In this document: piece by piece, positions 7,637 to 15,926 of the stretch
Layout of the letters: every line of letters starts with the position of its first letter
How positions within the stretch are numbered: the first letter of the stretch is position 1
Origin: Bacteroidota bacterium
Lineage (GTDB): Bacteria; Bacteroidota; Bacteroidia; Flavobacteriales; Weeksellaceae
Direction of reading: 5' to 3'
DNA: 64,000 nucleotides
Assembly: GCA_023423715.1 (NCBI GenBank)
Contig: JAFAFC010000007.1
Location: forward strand, 248,001-312,000
Notes under the pieces: model-generated
Databases searched by the model: none
The model's input: the letters and a program-made list of their open reading frames with translations, nothing else
Told to the model about the DNA's origin: nothing
Made by a program: the position numbers and the translations under genes

Positions 7637-9499
7637 ATGATTTCAGAAATATACGATGTAATAGTTGTTGGTGGTGGTCATGCAGGTTGTGAAGCCGCAG
7701 CTGCTGCAGCCAATTTAGGTTCGAAAACCTTATTGGTAACAATGAATATGCAAACAATCGGACAAATGAGTTGTAATCCAGCTATGGGCGGAATTGCAAA
7801 AGGACAAATTGTTCGGGAAATAGATGCTATGGGAGGTTATTCAGGGATAATTTCCGATAAATCTGCTATTCAATTCAAAATGCTAAATCTTTCTAAAGGT
7901 CCTGCAATGTGGTCTCCAAGAACACAAAATGACCGTATGCTTTTTGCAGAAGAATGGAGATTAGCATTGGAAAATACGCCTAATCTAGATTTCTTTCAGG
8001 ACATGGTAAAAAGCCTACTTATAGAAGGAAATAAAGTAACCGGTGTTGTTACTTCATTAGGAATTGAGATCAAAGGAAAAGCAGTTGTTTTAACCAATGG
8101 AACCTTCTTAAATGGCTTAATTCACGTTGGTGATAAGCAATTAGGTGGTGGAAGAATGGGCGAACCTCGAGCTTTTGGAATTACAGAACAATTAGTTTCT
8201 TTAGGATTTGATGCAGGAAGAATGAAGACCGGAACACCACCAAGAATTGATGGTAGAAGTCTTGATTATTCCAAAATGGAAGAACAACCTGGTGATGAAA
8301 ATCCACAAAAATTCAGTTATTTAGATACTCCTAAACTAACAGAGCAAAGAAGTTGTCACATCACCTATACCAACGAAACGGTTCATGATATTTTACGTTC
8401 AGGATTTGATCGAAGTCCGATGTTTAATGGAACTATCCAAAGCTTAGGCCCACGTTATTGTCCAAGTATTGAAGATAAAATCAATCGTTTTGCAGAGCGT
8501 AATCGCCATCAATTATTTGTGGAACCAGAAGGTTGGAAAACAATCGAAATCTATGTCAACGGTTTCAGCTCTTCCCTACCTGAAGATATTCAAGTTAAAG
8601 CCATGAAACATATTCCTGGATTTGAAAATGTAAAAGTTTTCCGTCCTGGTTATGCGATTGAATATGACTACTTTCCTCCAACTCAATTAAAGCATACTTT
8701 AGAAACCAAGATTATCAATAATCTTTATTTTGCAGGACAAATCAATGGTACAACAGGATATGAAGAAGCAGCAGGACAAGGATTAATTGCAGGTATTAAT
8801 GCACACAATAAAGTTCACGATAAAGACAAATTCGTTTTAAGTCGAGATGAAGCCTATATTGGTGTTTTGGTGGATGATTTAATTACAAAAGGGACAGAGG
8901 AACCGTATCGAATGTTTACTTCACGTGCCGAATACAGACTGCTTTTAAGACAGGATAATGCAGATATTCGATTAACAGAAAAAGCATTTAATCTAGGTTT
9001 AGCAAAAGAAGAACGATTGAAAAAAGTTGAAGAAAAAATTGCTAAAAGTACCGAATTGGAAGAATTCCTAAGAGAACATTCTTTGAAGCCTGGAGTTATT
9101 AATCCTATTCTTGAACAGAATGAAAGTTCACCCGTTGATCAAGCTTTTAGAGCTGCACAAATCTTAACAAGACCTAATATTAATTTGGAGAAATTAAGTG
9201 CAATCGAAGCAATTGGAACTAAAGTGAATGAATACAATCATGAAGTTCAAGAGCAAGCAGAAATCAATATTAAGTACAAAGGTTATATCGATAAAGAACG
9301 TGATAATGTTGCTAAATTAAGTCGAATGGAAAACATCAAAATTCCGCAAGATTTTGATTACACAAAAGTATCTTCCCTATCAACAGAAGCAAAACAAAAA
9401 CTAAATTTAGTTCGTCCTTCGACTATTGCGCAAGCATCTAGAATAAGTGGAGTTTCTCCTGCTGATATTAATGTTCTATTGATATTTTTAGGAAGATAA
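7637..9499 (+). CDS. mnmG: tRNA uridine-5-carboxymethylaminomethyl modification enzyme MnmG
   Basis: FAD-dependent partner of MnmE that builds the (carboxymethyl)aminomethyl group on wobble U34 of certain tRNAs. The 620-residue protein has the N-terminal dinucleotide-binding motif VVVGGGHAGCEAA, SCNPAMGG, the family signature GTFLNGLIHVGDKQLGGGR, and a C-terminal helical domain ending ISGVSPADINVLLIFLGR. Length is normal. The gene lies between two parS-like sites. mnmG (gidA) is classically found near chromosomal origins. Confidence 0.97.
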   Translation: MISEIYDVIVVGGGHAGCEAAAAAANLGSKTLLVTMNMQTIGQMSCNPAMGGIAKGQIVREIDAMGGYSGIISDKSAIQFKMLNLSKGPAMWSPRTQNDRMLFAEEWRLALENTPNLDFFQDMVKSLLIEGNKVTGVVTSLGIEIKGKAVVLTNGTFLNGLIHVGDKQLGGGRMGEPRAFGITEQLVSLGFDAGRMKTGTPPRIDGRSLDYSKMEEQPGDENPQKFSYLDTPKLTEQRSCHITYTNETVHDILRSGFDRSPMFNGTIQSLGPRYCPSIEDKINRFAERNRHQLFVEPEGWKTIEIYVNGFSSSLPEDIQVKAMKHIPGFENVKVFRPGYAIEYDYFPPTQLKHTLETKIINNLYFAGQINGTTGYEEAAGQGLIAGINAHNKVHDKDKFVLSRDEAYIGVLVDDLITKGTEEPYRMFTSRAEYRLLLRQDNADIRLTEKAFNLGLAKEERLKKVEEKIAKSTELEEFLREHSLKPGVINPILEQNESSPVDQAFRAAQILTRPNINLEKLSAIEAIGTKVNEYNHEVQEQAEINIKYKGYIDKERDNVAKLSRMENIKIPQDFDYTKVSSLSTEAKQKLNLVRPSTIAQASRISGVSPADINVLLIFLGR

Positions 9500-9533
9500 T
9501 TATTAAATGTTTCACGTGAAACATTTAATAATT
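9498..9533. promoter_or_regulatory. parS-like centromere site 2, 36-bp perfect palindrome overlapping the mnmG stop
   Basis: The core TGTTTCACGTGAAACA at 9508-9523 is identical to site 1. The symmetry extends without mismatch to 36 bp by AT-rich arms (9498-9533), and the palindrome begins inside the mnmG TAA. It could also fold as an RNA hairpin ending the mnmG transcript, but there is no clear U-run after it. The exact core match makes ParB binding the leading reading. Confidence 0.85.
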
Positions 9534-9571
9534 CAAAGAACAAAAAAAGTATTTAACGACAAGAAAATTAC

Positions 9572-10390
9572 ATGAAAATTCAAGATCATTTCTTAACCAA
9601 AGAAACATTTGAAATTCGCGAAACCAACATTCCTGGAATCTTAAAAACAGATCCTCTTCCACAAAATTTTGGTAGATATTATGAAAGTGATCAATACATT
9701 TCACATCACCAAGACCAAGGAGGTTTAAAGGAAAAACTGTATAAATTCTTACAAAAATTTAATCTAAATTTTAAAAGAAATACAATTGCTTCCGAAATTG
9801 GAATCAATTTAAACTTGTTAGATTATGGTTGCGGAGCTGGTTCTTTTTTAGAATTTATGGAACCAGAATATAAAACTTTTGGTTTTGAATTGGATCAAGA
9901 TGCTTTGAAAATTGCAAAGTCAAAAGCGAAAAATACCACGTTTATTTCCAATCTTGATGAATTAGAAAACGGAAGTTTGGATGTCATTACGTTGTGGCAT
10001 GTTCTAGAACATATCGAAAATCGAGATGAAATGATCCAAAAGTTTCATTCGAAATTGAAGAAAAATGGACTGCTCATTATTGCCGTTCCAAATCATACTT
10101 CATATGATGCAAAAAAATATAAGAACTTTTGGGCAGCTTATGATGTACCGAGACACATCTGGCATTTCTCAAAAACGGGAATGGAAAATTATTTTTCGAA
10201 TGAAAATTGGAATTTGAAAAAAATCAAACCGCTCCTACTCGATTCATTTTATATTTCCATGTTGAGTGAAAAATATAAAAAATCACCACTTTTTTGGGTT
10301 AAAGGTTTCTTTTTTGGAGGGATTTCTAATTTTAAAGGGTTAAAATCAGGCGAATTTTCTAGTTTGGTATATTTAGTCGAAAAGAAATAG
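9572..10390 (+). CDS. class I SAM-dependent methyltransferase
   Basis: A 272-residue cytoplasmic protein of the UbiG-like Methyltransf_23 type. Motif I is LLDYGCGAGSFLEF (about residues 86-99), followed by an acidic residue after beta-2 (GFELDQDA) and a motif-IV region VITLWHVLEHI. A Trp/His-rich segment (AAYDVPRHIWHFS) near 190-202 is typical of this Bacteroidota subfamily. Substrate unknown. The N-terminal ~80 residues, with a YYESDQYISHH segment, may form a substrate lid. It lies downstream of parS site 2 and converges on pgk, sharing a bidirectional terminator. Confidence 0.85.
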   Translation: MKIQDHFLTKETFEIRETNIPGILKTDPLPQNFGRYYESDQYISHHQDQGGLKEKLYKFLQKFNLNFKRNTIASEIGINLNLLDYGCGAGSFLEFMEPEYKTFGFELDQDALKIAKSKAKNTTFISNLDELENGSLDVITLWHVLEHIENRDEMIQKFHSKLKKNGLLIIAVPNHTSYDAKKYKNFWAAYDVPRHIWHFSKTGMENYFSNENWNLKKIKPLLLDSFYISMLSEKYKKSPLFWVKGFFFGGISNFKGLKSGEFSSLVYLVEKK

Positions 10391-10448
10391 AAAATCGAAA
10401 TTAAAGCTATTTATGAAGGTCAATTTTGAGCCTTTTTCAGTTAAAAAT

Positions 10449-10480
10449 AAAAAATCCGAGAAAATTCTCGGATTTTAATT
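10449..10480. terminator. bidirectional terminator between methyltransferase and pgk
   Basis: The inverted repeat AAAATCCGAGAA / TTCTCGGATTTT (arms 10451-10462 and 10465-10476) has T-runs on both sides, fitting Rho-independent termination for the two converging genes. Confidence 0.8.
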
Positions 10481-10500
10481 TTATACAGTAAATTAATTTT

Positions 10501-11691
10501 TTACTTATTGATCGCTGCAACTCCAGGAAGTTCTAAACCTTCTAAACTTTCTAACATCGCTCCTCCTCCAGTTGAAACATAAGAAACTTGATCATCATAT
10601 CCATTTTGTTTTACAAACGCAACACTATCTCCTCCTCCAACTAATGAAAATGCTCCCATCTTTGTTGCTTCAGCAATACTTTCACCTAAAGCTATAGTTC
10701 CTGCGGCAAAATTAGAAAGTTCAAATACACCAACAGGTCCATTCCATAAAATCGTTTTTGAATTCAAAATCACATCATGGAAAATTTCTCTTGATCTTGG
10801 TCCAGCGTCCAAACCTTGCCAACCTTCTGGAATTTCAAAAATATTAGCTTCTTCAATCGCTGCATCATTACTGAAAGCATCGGCAATAACAACATCTACA
10901 GGTAAATATACTTTTACATTTGCAGCTTTTGCTTTTTCTAAAATTTCTAGTGCTAATTGCAATTTATCTTCTTCTACAATAGATTTTCCAATCTTACCGC
11001 CTTCTGCTTTAACGAATGTAAAAGCCATTCCTCCACCAATAATTAAATTATCAACTTTTGGAAGAATATTCTCTATAACGGTAATCTTCGATGAAACTTT
11101 AGATCCACCTAAAATCGCAGTAACAGGCTTTACACTATTATATAATACCTTATCGATTGCTCCTAACTCTTTAGCAAGAAGTAAACCGAAAAATTTAGTT
11201 GAAGGAAAATAATCAGCAATAATTGCTGTAGAAGCATGAGCTCTATGCGCTGTACCAAAGGCGTCATTAACATAAGCATCAGCTAGTTGACTTAACTTTT
11301 CTGCAAAGGCTGTATCTCCTTTTTCCTCTTCATTATGAAAACGAAGGTTTTCCAGAACTAAGATTTCACCAGGTTTCAAAGCAGCTGCATTCTCCTCTGC
11401 TTCAGCTCCTATACAATCGGAAGCAAACTGAACCGAACGGCCCAAAACCTTCTCAATTTCGGGAAGAATATGTTTTAATGAAAACTCATCACTAACTTGT
11501 CCTTTAGGTCGGCCTAAATGCGTCATTAAGATCACTGAACCACCATCGTTCAATATTTTATCAATGGTAGGTTTTGCCGCAACAATTCGCGTATTATCCG
11601 TCACTTCCAGAGCGTCGTTTTGCGGAACATTAAAATCAACCCTAACTAAGGCTTTTTTATCTTTAAAATTAAAATCGTTAATGGTTTTCAT
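10501..11691 (-). CDS. pgk: phosphoglycerate kinase
   Basis: Glycolytic and gluconeogenic enzyme transferring phosphate between 1,3-bisphosphoglycerate and ADP. The 396-residue protein has the N-terminal RVDFNVP motif, HLGRPKG, the central GGSKVSSKI and the C-terminal nucleotide loop GGGDSVAFV. Length and motifs are complete. It is monocistronic, with a terminator after it and a TAAATTTG -7 element 27 bp before the ATG. Confidence 0.97.
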   Translation of the reverse strand: MKTINDFNFKDKKALVRVDFNVPQNDALEVTDNTRIVAAKPTIDKILNDGGSVILMTHLGRPKGQVSDEFSLKHILPEIEKVLGRSVQFASDCIGAEAEENAAALKPGEILVLENLRFHNEEEKGDTAFAEKLSQLADAYVNDAFGTAHRAHASTAIIADYFPSTKFFGLLLAKELGAIDKVLYNSVKPVTAILGGSKVSSKITVIENILPKVDNLIIGGGMAFTFVKAEGGKIGKSIVEEDKLQLALEILEKAKAANVKVYLPVDVVIADAFSNDAAIEEANIFEIPEGWQGLDAGPRSREIFHDVILNSKTILWNGPVGVFELSNFAAGTIALGESIAEATKMGAFSLVGGGDSVAFVKQNGYDDQVSYVSTGGGAMLESLEGLELPGVAAINK

Positions 11692-11718
11692 AAATTTTTT
11701 CTTTGTTTGAATGCTTCA

Positions 11719-11726
11719 CAAATTTA
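11719..11726 (-). promoter_or_regulatory. -7 element TAAATTTG for pgk
   Basis: Perfect TAnnTTTG match on the minus strand, 27 bp before the pgk ATG. A TTG lies about 24 bp further upstream, slightly long for a -33 element. Confidence 0.55.
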
Positions 11727-11824
11727 GTATTTCTCGATTTGATTCGGAAACAAAGAATCAAAAACTTTCCCCAACCCCAACAATATTTATTTTCTACATA
11801 TTTTCTTATTTAAAAAAAAGATTG

Positions 11825-11856
11825 TTGACTGTTGTTGTTATGTATTGTTAGTTTTG
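11825..11856 (+). promoter_or_regulatory. orphan promoter TTG-N21-TAGTTTTG
   Basis: Good match to the Bacteroidota promoter (TTG at 11825-11827, TAGTTTTG at 11849-11856), pointing into the pgk-rpiB gap. It could drive a small RNA or the small ORF at 11979. No terminator hairpin was seen before rpiB. Confidence 0.35.
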
Positions 11857-11978
11857 CGGATAAGTTTCTAGTTCTATTTTGCCACAAGGAATATCTCGGA
11901 ATTCCCAGCTTTATTAACATCGTAAAGCGCTGAAAATAAAGGAATTTTAGAAGTTTTAAACAATTGTTGATAAAACTA

Positions 11979-12134
11979 ATGTTGCCAAACTATGAACAAA
12001 AGTCTCGTGAATACTTCGTCGAATTTGATGAAGATAATTCCACAAAAGAATTTGAATTTTCCCGAGAAATAAATCTCATTACGAATTTAATTTGGGTAAA
12101 AACGAATGGATTTATTCTCTTTTATCCACATTGA
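11979..12134 (+). CDS. possible small ORF (51 aa) or gene remnant
   Basis: The ATG at 11979 opens 51 codons to a TGA at 12132-12134. The product begins MLPNYEQKSREYFVEFDEDN and contains INLITNLIWVK. Residue use is protein-like (balanced acidic, aromatic and hydrophobic) but I recognise no family. It lies about 120 bp downstream of a consensus-like promoter. It could be a real small protein, a decayed remnant or chance. Its last codons include the perfect DnaA box. Confidence 0.2.
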   Translation: MLPNYEQKSREYFVEFDEDNSTKEFEFSREINLITNLIWVKTNGFILFYPH

Positions 12135-12306
12135 TTTTTGCACTTTTTAACAAAGTATTTTAACAAAATGTTAATTTACTCGATATGAAGTGATTAGTCA
12201 ATTCACAAAAACTATAAAATTACAGACTTTCAATTGATTACATTTTATAGAATTTGAATATTCTTTTCTAGGATTGTTAGTAAATCTAAAATTGCGTTTT
12301 TTGGAG

Positions 12307-12314
12307 TACCTTTG
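12307..12314 (+). promoter_or_regulatory. -7 element TACCTTTG for rpiB
   Basis: Perfect TAnnTTTG, 24 bp before the chosen rpiB ATG. It overlaps an upstream in-frame TTG (12312), which rules that TTG out as the start. Confidence 0.55.
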
Positions 12315-12338
12315 CTAGTAATAAATCTAGAAAAGAAA

Positions 12339-12773
12339 ATGAAAAAAATTGCAATTGCAGCTGATCACGCGGGTTACGAACTTAAAGAATATCTTAAAAG
12401 TCAGTTAGGTGGCTCATATGAAATTACGGATTACGGAACGCATTCTTTGGATAGCGTGGATTATCCTGATTATGTTCATCCTGCAGCTTCTTCAGTTGAA
12501 GACGGAACTAATGTTTTCGGAATTTTGGTTTGCGGAAGCGGTCAAGGTGTTGCTATGACAGCAAACAAACATCAACAGATTCGTTGCGCTTTGTGTTGGA
12601 TGCCAGAATTGGGTATTTTGGCAAGACAGCATAACAATGCGAATATGGTGGCACTTCCAGCACGTTTTATTGCAAAGGAATTAGCGCTAGAAATTGTTGA
12701 AAAATTTCTAACAACAGAATTTGAAGGTGGCAGACACCAAAATAGAGTGAACAAAATTGCTTGCGGATTATAA
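12339..12773 (+). CDS. rpiB: ribose-5-phosphate isomerase B
   Basis: Interconverts ribose 5-phosphate and ribulose 5-phosphate in the pentose phosphate pathway. The 144-residue protein (family about 145-150) has the N-terminal IAIAADHAGYELK, active-site Cys in LVCGSGQGVAMTANK, and NNANMVALPARFI. The start is the ATG at 12339 (MKKIAIAADHAG). A longer in-frame reading from TTG 12312 begins inside the promoter element. The gene is followed by a strong terminator. Confidence 0.95.
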   Translation: MKKIAIAADHAGYELKEYLKSQLGGSYEITDYGTHSLDSVDYPDYVHPAASSVEDGTNVFGILVCGSGQGVAMTANKHQQIRCALCWMPELGILARQHNNANMVALPARFIAKELALEIVEKFLTTEFEGGRHQNRVNKIACGL

Positions 12774-12777
12774 AACT

Positions 12778-12806
12778 AAAGCTTACCAATTTTGGTAAGC
12801 TTTTTT
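12778..12806 (+). terminator. Rho-independent terminator of rpiB
   Basis: The arms AAAGCTTACCAA / TTGGTAAGCTTT form a 12-bp stem with a short loop, followed by TTT, directly after the rpiB stop. Confidence 0.85.
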
Positions 12807-13012
12807 ATTAAACTTTGTTTATACAAGGCGGTTTAGCATACTTATTGCATACTAATTAAAGAGAAATTTACTCTTGTATTTTACCTTATTTTCTTCGTAT
12901 TCTTTTCTATTTATCAGTATATTTAATCCGTTTAAAATTTTACCCGACCTAAAATTTGCTGTAATAGTAGAATTTCAAGGGTCAAAATTTCTTAAACTAA
13001 ATTTTTAATTGA

Positions 13013-15163
13013 ATGAAAAAAAGTAAATATTTCAGTTCCAAAAACGATAACAAATTAAAAGATATTGGAAAGAAAATTTTGCAGTTTATGACGCAGAATT
13101 CTTCTAAAATATACAATTATAAACATATATCGGACGGAATTGATTATAAAAACCCGAGACAAAGGGAACAAGTAATCCAAGCATTACATCAACTTAGAGC
13201 TGAGGATAAAATCCAAGAGGTTGAAAAAGGGAAATACATAATTAACCTAAAGATTTCGGGGACATTAACCGGAATTATTGATTTTAACCAAAGCGGAAAT
13301 GCGTATGTAGCGGTTGAAGGCATGGAAGATGATGTCTTTGTCCATGCAAAAAATGTAAAAAATGCGATGCAAGGTGATCAAGTTTTGATTGTTACGTATC
13401 ACTATAAAGGAAAAAAACTAGAAGGTTCGGTTGTAGAAGTTCTAGACCGTAAACGAGAAGAGTTTGTCGGAACGTTTGAATTTATCAAGCATAAAGATTT
13501 TGGTTTTGTCGTTGGGGATAAAAAGTCGGTAAATACAGATTTCTTTATTCCGAAAGACAAGATTAATGGCGCTGAAAATGGAGATAAAGTATTAATCAAA
13601 ATGATTGATTGGGCTCCAGATTCTAAAAATCCAGAAGCAGAGATTATCAAAATTTTAGGAAAACCAGGTGAACATGAAACGGAAATCCATTCTATTCTTG
13701 CAGAATACGGGCTTCCCTACGCTTTTCCTGATGAAGTAGAACAGTATGCAGATCAATTAGATCGTACAATTGGAGGTGAGGAAGTGAAGAAACGTTGGGA
13801 TATGCGTGATGTATTAACCTTTACGATTGACCCGAAAGACGCGAAAGACTTTGATGATGCGATTTCTATGCGTAAGTTAGAAAATGGAAATTGGGAAATT
13901 GGGGTTCACATTGCGGATGTTTCGCATTATGTAACGCCAGGCTCGGTTCTAGATGAGGAAGCTTATGAAAGAGCAACATCCATTTATTTGGTTGACCGCG
14001 TGGTTCCCATGCTTCCTGAGGTTTTGAGTAACGGTGTTTGTTCACTTCGTCCGAATGAAGATAAATACACGTTTTCTGCCGTTTTTGAAATGACCGATAA
14101 AGCCGAAGTTGTTAAAGAATGGTTTGGTAGAACGGTAACGCATTCCGATCGTCGCTTTGCATATGAAGAAGCTCAAGAACGTATTGAAACGGGTGAAGGA
14201 GATCTTGCTGAAGAAATTTTGGTTTTGGATCGTTTAGCGAAGATTATGCGTCAACAACGTATCAAAAATGGAGCAATTACCTTTGATAGAAGTGAAGTTC
14301 GATTCAATTTGGATGAAAAAAATGAACCGATTGGTGTTTATTTCAAGATTTCCAAAGATGCCAATCATTTGATTGAGGAATTCATGCTTTTAGCAAACCG
14401 AAAAGTCTCCGAATTTGTGTCACTTAACCAAAAACATGAACCAACGAATAATACCTTTATTTATCGTATTCACGAAGATCCAGATCCTGCGAAATTACAG
14501 TCTTTGAAGGAATTTGTTTCCACATTTGGATACAATATGAATATCACCAATACGAAGAAAGTTGCGGAAAGTATGAATAAACTTTTAGCTGATGTGAAAG
14601 GAAAAGGTGAGGAAAATATGATCGAGACCTTGGCGATGCGTTCGATGAGTAAAGCAGTTTATTCTACCAATCCAATTGGGCATTACGGTTTAGGATTCGA
14701 CTATTATTCGCATTTTACATCACCAATTCGACGTTATCCTGATTTAATTGCGCATCGTTTGCTTCAACATTATTTAGATAAAGGAAAATCGGTGAGCAAA
14801 GATGAAGTAGAAGCTCAAGCGAAACATTGCTCACAAATGGAGCGTTTGGCAGCTGATGCAGAGCGTGATTCCATCAAATTCATGCAAGTGAAGTTTATGG
14901 AAAAACATTTGGGCGAAGAGTTTCAAGGAGTTATTTCCGGTGTTGCCGAGTTTGGTTTCTGGGTTGAAATTCCAGAAAATGGAGCCGAAGGTTTAATCAA
15001 ACTTCGGGATTTAATGGATGATAGCTACCAATACGATGCAAAAAATCATGCTGTTTACGGGACACGAACTGGAAAAGCCTACCAATTGGGTGATGAAGTT
15101 AAAATCAAAGTGATGAAAGCCAATCTCATCCAAAAGCAATTGGATTTTAAAATTGTAGACTAA
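13013..15163 (+). CDS. rnr: ribonuclease R (RNase II/RNB family 3'-5' exoribonuclease)
   Basis: Degrades structured RNA processively. The 716-residue protein starts with a helix-turn-helix-like region (about 20-85) and two cold-shock OB folds (TGIIDFNQSGNAYVAVEGMEDDVFVH near 85-112, and a second near 150-200). The RNB catalytic core has TIDPKDAKDFDDAIS, whose Asp cluster binds Mg2+, and FTSPIRRYPDLIAHR. A C-terminal S1 domain (GVISGVAEFGFWVEI) follows. The C-terminal basic tail of some RNase R proteins is short here. It is probably monocistronic, 76 bp before a separate LysE promoter. Confidence 0.95.
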   Translation: MKKSKYFSSKNDNKLKDIGKKILQFMTQNSSKIYNYKHISDGIDYKNPRQREQVIQALHQLRAEDKIQEVEKGKYIINLKISGTLTGIIDFNQSGNAYVAVEGMEDDVFVHAKNVKNAMQGDQVLIVTYHYKGKKLEGSVVEVLDRKREEFVGTFEFIKHKDFGFVVGDKKSVNTDFFIPKDKINGAENGDKVLIKMIDWAPDSKNPEAEIIKILGKPGEHETEIHSILAEYGLPYAFPDEVEQYADQLDRTIGGEEVKKRWDMRDVLTFTIDPKDAKDFDDAISMRKLENGNWEIGVHIADVSHYVTPGSVLDEEAYERATSIYLVDRVVPMLPEVLSNGVCSLRPNEDKYTFSAVFEMTDKAEVVKEWFGRTVTHSDRRFAYEEAQERIETGEGDLAEEILVLDRLAKIMRQQRIKNGAITFDRSEVRFNLDEKNEPIGVYFKISKDANHLIEEFMLLANRKVSEFVSLNQKHEPTNNTFIYRIHEDPDPAKLQSLKEFVSTFGYNMNITNTKKVAESMNKLLADVKGKGEENMIETLAMRSMSKAVYSTNPIGHYGLGFDYYSHFTSPIRRYPDLIAHRLLQHYLDKGKSVSKDEVEAQAKHCSQMERLAADAERDSIKFMQVKFMEKHLGEEFQGVISGVAEFGFWVEIPENGAEGLIKLRDLMDDSYQYDAKNHAVYGTRTGKAYQLGDEVKIKVMKANLIQKQLDFKIVD

Positions 15164-15226
15164 ATGGTTTTAAAGACAATTAACAAAAGTTCTACCCTAG
15201 AAATACCTAATTTATTTTTAAATAAG

Positions 15227-15234
15227 TAAATTTG
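15227..15234 (+). promoter_or_regulatory. -7 element TAAATTTG for the LysE-type exporter
   Basis: TAnnTTTG lying only 5 bp before the ATG at 15240, so the transcript probably starts at or next to the start codon (near-leaderless). Confidence 0.5.
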
Positions 15235-15239
15235 TTTCT

Positions 15240-15920
15240 ATGGTAGAACTTATATTTTCTGCAATGGGCTTGGGAATCATGCTGAGTTTGGTTTTTATTG
15301 GGCCGATATTTTTCTTGCTTATTGAGACCAGTTTTTCAAGAGGAGCCAAACATGCTTTAACTCTCGACTTGGGTGTTATTTCGGCAGATATTCTGTGTAT
15401 TGTCGCAGCGTATTATGCCAGCGCCGATTTGGTTTCTTTGATTGATAAACATCCTGGTTTTTACCGTATAACAGCGCTTATTATCTTTATTTATGGTATT
15501 TTCATGATGGTTTCCAAAACGAAAATGCATATTTCGCACGAAGATAAAATCGTTGGAAAAAACTATTTCAAAACTTTTTTTAATGGATTTTTACTCAACC
15601 TTCTCAATGTAGGTGTTATCTTATTTTGGTTAGTTACGGTGATTTCCGTGCGTAATCAATATCCAAAAACCGAAGATTTCTTCTTGTATATCGGGATTGT
15701 AATCACGGTTTATTTGATTATTGATTTGTTTAAAATCTTTTTAGCGAAACAATTTCATCGCAAGATGACACAAAATATTGCCAACAAAATCCGAAAAGGG
15801 GTTGGTATCATCCTTATTCTATTCAGTTTTTTCATCTTTTTACAGAGTTTCAAACGGTTTAACCAGTTTGATAGACAGCTAGAAGAAGCCGAAAAAAAAG
15901 AACAAATACAACGAAAGTAA
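15240..15920 (+). CDS. LysE family translocator
   Basis: A 226-residue inner-membrane protein with about six hydrophobic segments. The N-terminal region, with GPIFFLLIETSFSRGAKHAL and a GVISADILCI helix, is typical of the LysE/RhtB superfamily of amino-acid and small-metabolite exporters. The C-terminal ~20 residues are charged and cytoplasmic. Substrate cannot be told from sequence. The LD-carboxypeptidase gene starts 6 bp after the stop, so export could be linked to cell-wall peptide turnover, but this rests only on gene order. Confidence 0.85.
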   Translation: MVELIFSAMGLGIMLSLVFIGPIFFLLIETSFSRGAKHALTLDLGVISADILCIVAAYYASADLVSLIDKHPGFYRITALIIFIYGIFMMVSKTKMHISHEDKIVGKNYFKTFFNGFLLNLLNVGVILFWLVTVISVRNQYPKTEDFFLYIGIVITVYLIIDLFKIFLAKQFHRKMTQNIANKIRKGVGIILILFSFFIFLQSFKRFNQFDRQLEEAEKKEQIQRK

Positions 15921-15926
15921 ATTTTC

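Larger units (their letters stand above)
11727..12306. other. AT-rich intergenic region with DnaA-box-like sites; possible replication-related region
   Basis: This is the longest gap in the window (pgk start to rpiB start, 647 bp). It holds one perfect DnaA box TTATCCACA (12122-12130) and two single-mismatch boxes on the opposite strand (TGCGGATAA at 11855-11863, TGTTGATAA at 11965-11973). A very AT-rich stretch follows at about 12130-12300. It also has a promoter-like sequence and a 51-codon ORF, listed separately. An oriC role is inference only: dnaA is not in view and three boxes are few. Confidence 0.25.

Noticed and set aside
9498..9533. Second palindrome as a plain mnmG terminator
   Set aside because: No convincing U-run follows and the core is an exact parS; a terminator role may be secondary only.
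12312..12338. Longer start of rpiB from TTG 12312
   Set aside because: The TTG lies inside the -7 promoter element, and the ATG at 12339 gives the family-typical N terminus.
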